Origin: Harmothoe impar
Lineage: Eukaryota > Annelida > Polychaeta > Phyllodocida > Polynoidae
DNA: 64,000 nucleotides
Assembly (NCBI GenBank): GCA_947462335.1
Contig: OX381714.1
Location: 39,777,360-39,841,359 of the forward strand
Direction: 5' to 3'
Part shown: positions 46,951 to 58,010 of the stretch, piece by piece
How positions within the stretch are numbered: position 1 is the stretch's first letter
How the letters are laid out: each line of letters opens with the position of its first letter
The notes under the pieces: generated by a model
What the model was told of the DNA's origin: nothing
Database searches by the model: none
What the model saw: the letters and a program-made list of their open reading frames with translations, nothing else
Translations under genes and position numbers: made by a program

Positions 46951-49820
46951 TATGTTATAGGTCTTTATTGGTTGCAATGTGTGACCCCAATAATGTATAT
47001 GCCAAGATGACTGCAGCTTAGGCAATGAGGTAAATACACCCTTCAGAGCAAATAGGAGCAGTTCCACAACCATTACTAAGTACTCAACTGTATGTTGTCT
47101 GACCACAAAGGGTAGGGGTGATTTGAGGCTGTGGTAATATTATGTGCCTGCTTTAGGCTATAGGCTGTTTGCTAATTGTTCCAGCTTGTGTGGCCAGAGG
47201 AAATGAACCCTAAGAACTCTTTATCACTAATATTGACCACACACTGAGAGTATCCAAGCTGTCTTTTAGTGGAAATAATGCAAGTTGAGAGCTTTGGGCA
47301 TTTGTCACAGTTTACACATGCTGATCTGAAAGGTCATCTTCTGGGATGTGTGTGCATTTCAAAACAATAGTAACATCTATCAAAGCTGTTGGCCTTATGC
47401 ATACAACAAGAGAACTTGCACTGTAACTGGAGAAGTTTGATCCAGCCTGTAAACAGGCTTACCCCACTTTAGGGGGGGGGGGCTATACAAAAGACATACT
47501 CTTCTTCTGTGGGGATCTTCTTCTCCAGATCTTCACCACCGTATACATCCTCCCTTTTCTCTTTCTTCAATAGAAGGAGAAGAAAATGTGAGAGGTGCTT
47601 CACAAGATTTAGTGCCTGCCCAAAAGCTACTTGGACAAGATTCTGTAGTCTAGACATGATAACAAATAAAACAATCATTTGGGGAGCACTAGGTCCATGC
47701 TTGATCATTGCCATTTGGTGAAATAATTACTTTAGATTTGAGTTAAAGGAATACAGAATGATTATAGTGTTTCCCATTATCCGAGTACCCTTGGACCAAA
47801 TGTTAACCCTATTAACTCAACCTCTGTGAGAGAATAGCCGTGGCCCTTATCCAATAAACTAGAAAACAAACACATCGGAAGCAATTGCTGAAATCATACA
47901 GCTGTTCTAAGGGTACAATTTTAAAAGACTTAATCTATCTTCAATTGTCTTCGTTTGCTGGTACTGCATCTAAAAGAAGGCATAAATAGTTAAAATGCCA
48001 GTTTAATGTCACTTCAAAGACTAATGATGTGCTGTCAGTGCTAGTGTAAATCCATAAAAGATAATCCGTAAGAAATGTATGTATCATCTGCATGGATAAT
48101 GTATCGATATATGGTTCATCAGGACGAATTTCTTTGCTACAAAAATTAATAATCAATATGATGTATCCATAAGTAATAAAAAGGATATTTATAACAAAGA
48201 AAGTAAAATGATGAGGACAATCTTAAAGAAATGAATAGCATAAAGTTACTGAATTTAATACTCAAGTCACAGTGAAATACACGGAATAAAACCCACTCTT
48301 TATTTAAGGCAAATTCCTTTCTATGGGGCTCATTGTGTTCTTGAGTAGTTTGACATGTACAGTGAGGGAACAATCCAGTATCTTTACAAACGCTACAAAT
48401 ATAACAAAAGACACATGGAGGTCAGCTCTTCCAAGGACCCACTGAGGTAAGGTTACTAGATTGCATACACAGCCTTTGTGACAAGTACCCAACCTTCTAA
48501 ACAGCACAATGTGATACACTTGCATAACCTGAGAGAGTGTGAAGAACACAACAAAACCATCTTCTGTATCCCTCGTCATGTGGCACTTCTTGAGAAGTTG
48601 AAAATGAAAAAATCAACTGGCCCATTCACACATAGCAATTTAGACTGTAATATCTTGCTTACTACTTGATGGCTGAGAAAATAAAAAAACTTTGCTCACA
48701 TTATGTGAAGTCACACTTTTGTAAGCCTGCACACATGCATACTGAGGTGAAGTGAATGTATACACTCTCCTAAATTCATATTTCAATATTTTCCATTATC
48801 CAAGGAATATAGGAATTAGTCCCGCATGGAAAGCTTTATCGGATTACCTTTTCATTTCTGGGACCCCACTCCATTCCCAGCTGTATGGATCTAAATACAA
48901 AGTAGCTTATTCAGCTTAATCTTCAATATTCCGTGAGATGTGATCTGTGTAAAGGTCTTGATGAGCATACAACATTGATAAGGTCCTGGATTGCCCATAG
49001 TTCAAGGTAAGTTATATTACATGGTGGAGCCAAGAAATGAATGCATTTGACAATCTATTCGGCATGTATATCATACTGTGGGGTTGACAAACAAGGATAT
49101 ATTTTATTGCTGGCTATCCCAGGGAGTGAATAAAGGAAGGAATATGCCTGGAGTTATTGACTTTGGGGAACTGTGCATTTTCCAATCCATATCCAGCAAT
49201 AAATGGAGGATGCAATATTGTACCAGAGATATGGGTGTTGATGAGGTCTTTTTACCATACCTACCTCGTACTTTAACCCCTAAATCCATCCTCGCAAATT
49301 ATCTTCAAATCTTTTTCAAAGTATTTTATTGACTAATACACAGACATGCACACCACAACATTTGACCTAGCGTTTGGGCTTTGCAGTACTTTTTATACGG
49401 ACTTTGTCATTCATTTCCTTGATATCTGAATCTCCAGCCGATGTCTTAACTTCCTAATCCATCTTTTAGGTTCACTTTAACTTAGTGCTTCACAAACATG
49501 GTAATTTTGCAAATCTCACACAAATATTAATTTCTCCCGTATTAAATGCTAAGAGACTGAAACTGTTTTGTAATTTCATAATATGGTGAGAAGCACAAAT
49601 ACCTAAATATCAAACCCAATTATAAATTGGATGAAGCCCAGTCAAAGTAAGAATACCAATACAAAAATATCAATTCGCAGCGTAAGGACCCATCTTAATT
49701 CAGCACAAACTTATACATATACACCCACACACAAACTCTTAGCGCCTTCTTGCACACAAGGACCCTTATTCCATAACTCCATACTTGAACGCCTACTATA
49801 TATTATGCCCACAACAGCAG
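46951..49820. other. Mostly unassigned DNA
   Basis: Nine-G run at 47473-47482. The stretch 47720-47840 is a weak copy of repeat family D (TTACTTTAGATTT, CCATTATC, TATTAACTCAACC). Possible exon-like frames are at 47480-47665 minus and 48478-48669 plus. Confidence 0.4.
47469..47714 (-). CDS. Unrecognised exon-like frame
   Basis: The minus frame reads LQNLVQVAFGQALNLVKHLS, then a Leu run, KKEKRED and an acidic EDLEKKIPTEEEY stretch, a mix more protein-like than most frames here. A plausible acceptor (TTTGTTATCATGTCTAG) lies at about 47655, but no strong donor follows. The opposite strand is also open. No homology can be claimed. Confidence 0.17.
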   Translation of the reverse strand: MAMIKHGPSAPQMIVLFVIMSRLQNLVQVAFGQALNLVKHLSHFLLLLLKKEKREDVYGGEDLEKKIPTEEEYVFCIAPPP

Positions 49821-49899
49821 TTTACCTATGGCCTTACAATTTCTCTATCTTCCACATGAATTTTTCTCCTGTGTGCCTCTTTTTCTTTGATGTATCGTA

Positions 49900-50310
49900 G
49901 GATACTGTATGTGATGACCCTACGTGTAATACTGTACACATTGTCACTCATATCATCAACACTAGTAAACGTGTCTAGACCTAAGTCTGGTACTAAACCA
50001 AGCCATACACCGCAGATCATGCTGAATCCCTCTTTGAACGTCCGCAATGGGAATAGTATATAGCTGTATGGCTTGGTTGATGTATCTGGATGTCGATGTC
50101 TGCACCATACAAGTGTTATGGCTGTCTGTCTGTAAACTTACCTATGCTGGCCGTCATACAGGGAATGCACACCGGCTATGTCACATCCAGGGTGCTACAT
50201 ATATATATATATTTATTATATGTGCTGCCTCAGGAAAGACCCAAGCGGATATACAGTTGTCTGTGCCAATTGCCAAAAAGTGCTTTAGAATTCACCAGAT
50301 GCAAAATATG
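49900..50310 (-). repeat. Diverged paralogous segment, copy 1
   Basis: Minus strand matches 56520-56940 in order: CTGTGCCAATTG, ACTGTATAT, TTTCCTGAGGCAG, TGTAGCACC and GGYTTGGTTYAGT..CAGACYTAGG. Translations keep short common words (FLRQ; LGxVxDLG), so a decayed duplicated coding or transposon segment is possible. A good donor CATAG/GTAAGT lies at about 50146 on the minus strand. No family recognised. Confidence 0.35.
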
Positions 50311-50396
50311 TATATGTCTCATTTCTCATACATATCTGTTTTGTAAGCGCAGCTGCCAACATGATAAACTGATAAAGGGGGAGAACCAGTACTCAA

Positions 50397-50449
50397 AGGT
50401 TGAAGTGGGTAGAAGACTTATGGTATAGGTCTTCTACCCACTTCAACCT
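50397..50449. repeat. Perfect 21-bp-arm hairpin
   Basis: AGGTTGAAGTGGGTAGAAGAC (first 20 of 21 bases: AGGTTGAAGTGGGTAGAAGA) at 50397-50417 is perfectly complementary to 50429-50449, with an 11-bp loop. No mismatch in either arm. Confidence 0.92.
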
Positions 50450-50484
50450 GTATGATACATATAGAATTAGAACTGCCTTAACAT

Positions 50485-50847
50485 CCCAGTCAGCATTGGT
50501 CCTTGGGGCCCACATGTGTTTTACTTGGGCCAGCTGGGCTTGCCCATATCTGGATTATAGTCCTTTTTGTCCAGGGCTACCAGTGGGAGCCCAGATCTAT
50601 GTAAAGTATGTTGTAAATATTTTGAAACATACTGACATCTGATTTCCCTCCAGAAATTACCATTTATTGTAAATTGTTATAGTGTGTGCTAAATCTGGGC
50701 TAAGGCTGGGCACTTTGAATCTGGGCTGGCCCATCTGGGTTCCCACTGGTAGCCCTGGACAAACAGGACCAAAGCCCAGGGTGGGCAAATGAGCGTGCCC
50801 AGGTAAAAACACATAATTATGGGCCCCATTATGCAATGTTGACTGGG
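50485..50847. mobile_element. Foldback MITE, CCCAG family A, copy 2
   Basis: CCCAGTCAGCATTGG at left and GCAATGTTGACTGGG at right; interior words follow the order of 9436-9805, including GCCCATATCTGGAT, GGGCTACCAGTGGGAGCCCA and ACATCTGATTT. Length 363 bp against 370 bp. The family is repeated as a unit, confirming its boundaries. Confidence 0.82.
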
Positions 50848-51439
50848 AAGGCAGGCCAGCTGTGCACAGGAAAGCTTTGAACAATGGTTATAAACAAGAA
50901 TTCTGCAATCTATGCTATGGGTGTTCCTTATTTGGGAGTAAGTAGATCTGGTTAAACTACCGTTCAAACTCCCACCTACTATAGTTATAAAAAAAGGAAA
51001 CAAATTATTGACAAAGATGAACAATATCCTTACCTTTACCATTTTGCCAACTTTTCATTCAACTATCATTGATACTATCTAAACTATTAATACTATGTTA
51101 TAAACTATTCAGCCCATTGTAGAGATAACCTGTTCATGAGAGTCTATGGGGCCCATATGAGTCTGTACAATGAATCAAATATTTCTGAAATATAAGAGAC
51201 ATTCTGTAGTAACTTGTACGTTCTTATTGTGAACATCGTAGTATAATAGTGTCAATCAATAGGAAATATCTTTTGATAAGGTTGCCTCTTAATCAATCAT
51301 CCTAATGTGACTCATTTTCCCAATCAATCATCTTTAAGAAACTCATCTTCTCTACTCCCTGAATACCCCTCCTTTCTATACCTGTTTTCTCCCTACACCA
51401 CTGCCAGAGGTCCAAATATTGTAGGTAATATAAGTCATT
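50848..51439. other. Unassigned DNA
   Basis: No frame or repeat recognised. Confidence 0.4.
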
Positions 51440-51660
51440 CAGCCTATGCAAACTCTATGTTCGCCCTTACACCCCTGGTTTTACATCCCAGAGGTGGCTT
51501 ACAATACCCTGGGGTGCCTCTATGCCGCCAGCATTACCAGTGAGAGGACCTTGCAGTGAGGCAACTACATCTATAATGCTAGGCTCTATCTCAGAACCTC
51601 TGAACGAATAGTTCAGCTCAACCCCTGTTCAACTCAACCCTCACCTCAGAGAGATGTGCC
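51440..51660 (+). repeat. Dispersed repeat family D, copy 2
   Basis: CATCCCAGAGGTGGCTTACAAT, CAGCATTACCAGTGAGAGGAC, CTATAATGCTAGGCTCT and CAACTCAACCCT match 63330-63480 closely and 38380-38545 more loosely. Confidence 0.66.
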
Positions 51661-52389
51661 TTATAGTAGATACTGCTATTATATAGAGAAAGCACATACA
51701 CATTTTATGTATCAATTTTATATACATTATGTATGTATATATTTATATGTATAAATCAAAGCAAAATCACTGTAAGTGTAGCAGTTTCAAACACAGTACA
51801 TAGTATTACATATATATGTATGGTATCATACATTTACAAGACAATTGAAAACAAGCAGACAATTGCATTGCAACTGTGAAAACGTTTTTATTTACACATT
51901 CTATGTTTTAGGCTTAACTAATGAGTTCCTTAGAATCATCTATGATCACTAAGTTTTACCAGTTCCTGAATCTCCAGCTAACATACACCACCCTTTTGAA
52001 TGCAGAGTAGTTTCTTATCTGCTTAATTCATCATTCCACATTCCATTACGACATGATAATTGCACTGTGGAGGAGTCTCAGTGGTAATAATTTCAAATCG
52101 TAAGCATATTTAATGGAAATCATTTATATGGTAGAATATTACAAATATCGTGCTATGTTTTCAAAGATATCCTTTTCGCATTGTCTATGTAGCTGCCCAT
52201 CCTTTAGTAAGATAGGAGACAGTGAGAACATCTACTATAAGTCTTCTTTAAATTTAGGGTTCGCATATACATACAGGTACTAATAAATGGAGATGGACTG
52301 CATATGTTGGGATAAGTTCCCTGGAAAAGTATAGGAGTAGGAAGTGGTTGAATTTAAGATACACCTTTGAAGACATAAATTCATAGGCT
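51661..52389. other. Unassigned AT-rich DNA
   Basis: TATAT/ATGTAT-rich at 51710-51830; otherwise nothing recognised. Confidence 0.4.
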
Positions 52390-52515
52390 CAGGCCATAGG
52401 ACGGCAAGGCAATGCCCTATAGGTGCTTCATGGGAAGCCCTGCATGGTGTACATTTTGGTCATTGGCAATTGCCTCATGCCCCAGAGGTGACTGATTATA
52501 TCCTGAGGGGTACCC
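52390..52515 (+). repeat. Dispersed repeat family D, copy 3
   Basis: GCTTCATGGGAAGCCC, CATTTTGG and CCCCAGAGGTGACT align with the start of the copy at 38290. Confidence 0.52.
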
Positions 52516-52890
52516 ATCAGCTGTCCATGGTGAACATTCAAACACAGCATCAGGGACTACTAAACTGCTGCTCTCCCATCCCAGAGGCCATGAATTAAAG
52601 TCCAATTCTATTGACCTGCCCCTGGGCTTATTCCCTATGTGTGAACAATTTAAATGGTGTAGAATGTATAAACGACCATCCCTGCCAGTATTGCTCTCAT
52701 CCATGAAGCCAGGGACCGTACATGTACTATAATAGTCCATGAGCTGAGCATACAGTCTATACAAAACATGAAAGGTGGTAGCTGTTTCATACACACCTGA
52801 GAAAAAGGTCACTGTGTCATTTATTCTCACCATGTTATCATCATGATGGCTGTATATCACTCTATCAGCAGGAACTGGTTGCAGACACAA
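52417..52890 (-). CDS. Unrecognised 157-residue open frame
   Basis: The longest frame not explained by simple repeats. The N-terminal two thirds (52890-52520) lies outside known repeats and includes two N-glycosylation patterns (INDT, LNCS), a tyrosine-rich VLYRLYAQLMDYYSTC stretch and a polar tail. The last third reads into repeat family D and the start lies at the edge of the family B element, so at most the middle could be a real exon. No signal peptide, domain or family recognised. It may be chance. Confidence 0.2.
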   Translation of the reverse strand: MCLQPVPADRVIYSHHDDNMVRINDTVTFFSGVYETATTFHVLYRLYAQLMDYYSTCTVPGFMDESNTGRDGRLYILHHLNCSHIGNKPRGRSIELDFNSWPLGWESSSLVVPDAVFECSPWTADGYPSGYNQSPLGHEAIANDQNVHHAGLPMKHL

Positions 52891-54371
52891 CTTTATTTTT
52901 AGCTATAAGCTTTGTTGTTATGTAGTTGATGACCATATGTTAAGAGTAGTTAACAAGTATTCCAGTGGGTCAATTAATTTATCTGCATTTAATGTCATCC
53001 CTTCCCTTTATCTAACTTAAGGAGGAGAAGCCAAATGCATCCTTTGACTGACTTCAACTCTGATCACATTGGGTGACACAGTCAGAGTTCCTGTAAGTCT
53101 GATAGTCATACCTGAGGGAGCCCTTGGATTATGTACTATGATCATATCCCGGGGAAAGGTGTCAGTATCAGAATGCTCCTTGTGCCTCTTTCATATGCAA
53201 ACTTGTGTAGACAATTTCATATAGTATGAACGTACTGTGAAAACTGTTTCATTTCAATGGTTTTAAAGGAATTGTGTATTCATGGCTCATTGTAATAAAG
53301 ACAAGAAAATGTCTATAGGATATCAAATCCCATGTACTCTCAATGATGACATCTAGTGGTAAGCTCAATACTTGCCCACTCAGCCTAGGGCTAGCCCAGG
53401 TGAACCCTACTCTTTTGGGGAAATGTGATCACGAAAGTTGTGTTGGTAGAATTATCACAGAAAGTGAAGTTGGTGGGCTTGCCCACATGGGACCCACCTG
53501 GCAGCCCAGACCAAGCCAATGGAAACCCCATGCAGACCTCAGCCCACTTAGCCCAGCTCTAGCCCAGATGAAACCCAGGTAGACAACATAGCGTAAGAAA
53601 AATAATTTGAACTTTCAATTTTTAGAAAAAAGGGACAAGTGAGGATAAATTAAAGTAGCTGCAATGCAAGAAATTCATTAACCCTTTAGCTGCCGGCCTT
53701 AAAACTGCAATTTGGGCCTTAACCACCGGCTCTTTGCTATGGGAATATGCAACTTAACAAGTATGTGCTCCCTTGGATAGTGGCTAAGTAGTAAAATAAG
53801 TTGTATTGGAGACATAATTTGCACCTTTCTGACAAGGGGATGTAGTACTCTTATCAAATATTTTTGGATTGATTGAAAAATTCTCATTCTTTGTTTCATA
53901 GCAGGAGCTGCAAGTTAGTAGTATTGCTTCCATAGGGCAGCACTGTTGCTGCCCTATGGCAGCAGCGGTTTTTCAGGGGTATTTTAGATGCTGCCCAGAG
54001 GCAGCAGCGGCCCTTAAAGGGTTAAAAACTAAGTTCAGTACATGGGCTCAGCCCACCTAGGCCCTATCTGGATGCCCATGCTGAGCCCATGGGAAACCCA
54101 GGGACACCTTTGCCAAGTTTGCCCATTTCCCACCCAGATGAAACCCACTTTTACAAAAATGCATATAATGTCAATTTAAAATGTAAATTTGTTGAATATT
54201 TTCAGAAACGAGTATGAATTGAAGGACTTGCAGTACAAACACGACATGTTGATATTCTGGGCTGAGCCACATCTGGAAGGCCTGACAATTACCAGTAAAT
54301 ACCCAGATATGGGCTAGCCTATGATGCCCAGAGACACGCCCATATGGGGCCCATTTGGTGTGTTGGCTGGG
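52884..54371 (-). mobile_element. CCCAG family B element, copy 2 (inverted, interrupted)
   Basis: Reverse complement of 42376-43424, in the same block order. It keeps the outer end GTGTGTTGGCTGGG (54358-54371), lost in copy 1, and lacks the other end. It is split by the MITE at 53682-54021. Small gaps around 52950 and 53100 distinguish the copies. Confidence 0.78.
53682..54021. mobile_element. piggyBac-type MITE, 340 bp
   Basis: TTAA target duplications at 53678-53681 and 54022-54025 flank inverted ends CCCTTTAGCTGCCGGCC and GCGGCCCTTAAAGGG. TTAA and CCCTTT ends are the signature of piggyBac-related elements. Subterminal CGGCAGCAG-like words (GCAGCAGCGG twice) are present on the right. No transposase. 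The family B copy at 42690-42700 reads straight across the site, showing the empty target. Confidence 0.88.
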
Positions 54372-56519
54372 AAGGAATTAGTACCATAGATTGTTGCCTT
54401 TGTTATGCATTTCCAGACTCACATCTCATTGCACATGTACCCAGGTGAAACTAAATATAGAGCAATACCTATTTGCTTTAAACTACTGTGTACTCTAGTG
54501 GGGGTCTCAGAGAGTGAGCACGACCTGAGGGATTCTGATGAAGGTAATTGACACAGTAATTCAATAAGATAGAGGCCTCTTCAGTTGATTAGCGCATCAC
54601 CCTGGATATATTTAAAACCGCAATGGAGAACCAAAAGGGGCCACTCCTAATCCTATTGGAGCTTATTTCTTTCACTCTACTAAGCATAGAGGAGTGTCCT
54701 CAGTAGCGTGGGAGAGGTTGCTGAGGACATGTGTCCACATGGATTTGCCACCACTCCTAGGAGCCTGTGACACAGAGTGTGAGTCCAGATCGTGCCTGGA
54801 CTGAAGGTCAGAGGGGGCATCTTACTATCCACAGGGTCCTTGCCCAGCCAAGTAGCACCACCAATACTGTAACACGTACATCTCCTGGCCAATAGAGCCC
54901 TAGTATCAACCACTTATACAAGTGTTGATGATGAAAGCCTCTTACACACTGTTTTGGGATAAATGCATGATTTTATCGAAGACAATTCGATTCATTTTAT
55001 ATCAGATATGCATATATATAATATGTATAAATGCCATTCCATGATTGATTTCCGTTAGACAGTGAATTCTATTTTGGGTCAAAATACAGTAAGATGTTTG
55101 GAGGGTATTGGTGTTTATAATATAATATGATTTGTAGGTCTTTCTGCATTTTGTGCTATTTGATATAGGTATTCTAGAAGCCCCCCTATGGCCACTCCTC
55201 CTGTTGTTAACTGTTGGGATCCTGACAGTTGGGACAGTCATGTGACTGTTCCTATGATCATTAGTGGGAGATCCCAGGGTCATTATTTTGGTCTGTTTCA
55301 GTCCCTACATAGTGTAATACCATCTAGATCTATGTACTTTCCCTCTTCTACAGAATCTGATATAAACTGTCAAATCCTTTCTAAATTTAGGTAGCCCCAA
55401 ACTGATTTGCTTAAAGAGTTGACTGCTATATTTTTAGAGAATGTATCTGGATCCCAAAGGTACGGATTTCTAAAATGAAAAGAAGAAGATTTCTAAAATG
55501 AAAAGAAGAAGAAAACAGGAATAAAAAGCGACTGGTCAAAACATTCATGTCAGACAGATTCAACTTCAAATGGAACAACACTAAATACAGGAAGCAAACC
55601 TTTTTTGAAATTCAAACTTTGAAGTTATTTGTGATGTGTACATGTGTGTCCTGGAAGTAGGAGTTACATGCATGTGTTTTCTTATGTATGAATTCCACTA
55701 TGTCCACAGACTATGATAGACAACATGGCTCCCCATATTAGAGTATTTCAAAGGCCTTGGCATTCAGCATGCACCAGTTGTGCGTGCATTCAATATTTTA
55801 TAACATTCAGCTACAGAGACATGACAAGGATATGTTTTCAAAACCAGTGCTAAACATGCAAATGTTCTAGCTCTAGTTGCACCTCAGTTACTAAAGCTAG
55901 AGCACAATAGCTCGCCTCATTAATCTAATTCTGGTTAACGTGAATATCACATAAATAAACTGTAATTAACAAAGCCAAGACGATATCAGGGAGAACATTC
56001 AATAAGGACTCATCTGAAGAGATCTCATATTGATTGAAACTTGATAGCCTGAGATATAATGAAAAATAATTGATTCTCATACAACACATTATGAACATGT
56101 TTCTATAGAAAGCAAGTTTCCATGATGTTATAGGTGTAGATAGAAATACACTTGCTAGTATGAAATATAATACTATAGCATGATTGACTATTGTCCAGAA
56201 AGCTGTGAACATGTTGTGAATATAGTTTAATAAAGAACAAGTTTTAATGACTATTCATTCTACTCAGTTCTTTTAACTCTGTTTTATTCTCGATGTAGTA
56301 GTAATGTTGAGCCTTGCTTGTTTCCAAGGATACTTTGAAAAAGCATTTGCCGAGAGTGGTGGTTATGTTTGTGAGATTTTGTAAGTTTATAAGCCATAGA
56401 CCAGAATGCATTCCAAGATACCCAAAGGTTAGGTCTTGATGGGTGTAGGCTCATTTTTACCTTCGACATGACATCTTCACTTTTCTATCCACTTTTTGAA
56501 TACCTCTTGATATGTGTAT
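54372..56519. other. Mostly unassigned DNA
   Basis: One local tandem duplication at 55469-55512 (GATTTCTAAAATGAAAAGAA twice). No gene recognised; the frames at 54680-55283 minus lack motifs. Confidence 0.4.
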
Positions 56520-56940
56520 TAAGAGGAGGTTGAAGATGTATCGGCCTAGGTCTGACACTGAACCAAGTCCCACAAAGAAACACCAAAAGAACATGCAGAT
56601 TGCCACTCTGACTAGACACATCTTATATGATTACATAGCTGTATGAGTGTATCAGTAGGCTAAGATGTTGGCATTGGGGTAGCCATAGATCCAACTGTTA
56701 CAGCCGTGTATTTCAGGTGCTACTGATGTGCACGGTCTACAGTGAGAGGGTCCAACAACCGTTCTATCATTTTCACCTTGATGCTTTATTAGGTTTACGT
56801 TGAGGCACTGGGCATGGGCTCTTTTTATGGTACGCCCAGGATGCTGGCTATTCTGCCTAAGGAAATATGCGAGCAAATATACAGTCTTCACAGCTGTCTC
56901 TGCCAATTGGCACCTAGCGCTCTAGAATGGTCATCAAAGG
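56520..56940 (-). repeat. Diverged paralogous segment, copy 2
   Basis: Counterpart of 49900-50310 on the same strand. The upstream part is an 84-residue open frame (56652-56906) including FLRQ; the match to copy 1 continues downstream in another frame. Confidence 0.35.
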
Positions 56941-57839
56941 AAAATATCTTACTTTCTTATCTATATATTAAGTAATTGCGGCCTGAGTGGAAAAAAGGGT
57001 TAGAGGGGTAGAGTATGGTGTAGGGTACAGGGATACGCATCTAGTATAATTATAGACTATGCATGTATTTACTTCTCTTCTTCTCTCCATATAAGTACTG
57101 CCTCACTATTTCATGAGTGTGACTAAGACACTGGATCAACAAGGTAAAACATGCCTCATAACTAGACAAATCAATTGATAGAAGAGATAATTTGGCTTTC
57201 TTCCCTGAAAACGAAATATCGTAGTGACCAAAATGTTGAAAAAATGTACAGTTATTTGACAATTAGCACAATTATGTTAACAGTCTTCGTGAATTTTTTT
57301 TTGCTATGCAGGACATTCTGTCCAGCAGATATTTTATCTCACAGGACTGGCATACATTTTACAGGCCTGGATACCTGGGGGGCACTTTTCATATCTCATA
57401 AAAATGTATATAGCTTTCCTGTATATTCCTTTTTTTTCAAAATGTTTTTCTCTCTAGAAACCTTGATAATGGTTCATTTACAAGCCATACAAATTGAGAT
57501 GTAGCCAAAGATCCAGCCAGTCATTTGGATCGGCTGTAGAAGCAGTCCAGCTGGTCCAGCAGCCTTTTAAGTTTTAGCCAGTTATAGTCGGTATCCAGTA
57601 CATTTTCACAGAGACTCTGTTAATTAGAATAATTATATCAATTAAAAAACTCATATCGATCTGTGTTTGGTGATTCCAAAAGGTTATCTGGACATCAGTT
57701 TAAGACCATGTAGAGATCATGAACTCAACAAGTCTATCTTGATCATCAAAATAATCTAGAAGACTGGCTCATAGATCATCACCACCTTGAATTAAAGCAT
57801 GGAGAAATGCGGGGATACAGCTAGAACACTTAACCAGTA
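56941..57839. other. Unassigned DNA
   Basis: The 109-residue frame at 57175-57504 is hydrophobic and T-rich without a recognisable domain. Confidence 0.4.
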
Positions 57840-58010
57840 TTATGGAGAATACAGTAGTCTCCTTAGAATTATTCCATTTTTGATGCTAACATTCTATATT
57901 TGGAATGTAAATGGAACGTTTTCTATGAGAAATTAGGACATATGCCACTTTCTGGTTGCCATGGAAACCATTCCATTGTCTCATATGGAACATTTTGATC
58001 CTCACTTCTG
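57840..58010 (+). repeat. X-box-bearing dispersed repeat, copy 2
   Basis: Counterpart of 41690-41910. GGTTGCCATGGAAACC (57954-57969) is a full palindromic RFX-type X-box. The CTCF-like core of the other locus is not present here. Confidence 0.6.

Noticed and set aside
48304..48669. Signal-peptide-like plus-strand stretch (48318-48450) and a 63-residue frame at 48478-48669
   Set aside because: The first has a stop just before the possible donor CTGAG/GTAAGG, and the opposite strand is also open; no domain supports either.
49826..50047. Membrane-protein exon (potassium-channel-like)
   Set aside because: A hydrophobic stretch with GLVPDLG-like wording was considered, but no pore or selectivity-filter motif occurs nearby.
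54575..54610. TTCAGTTGATTAGCGCATCA resembling a tRNA D-arm
   Set aside because: No B box or T-arm follows and no cloverleaf can be drawn.
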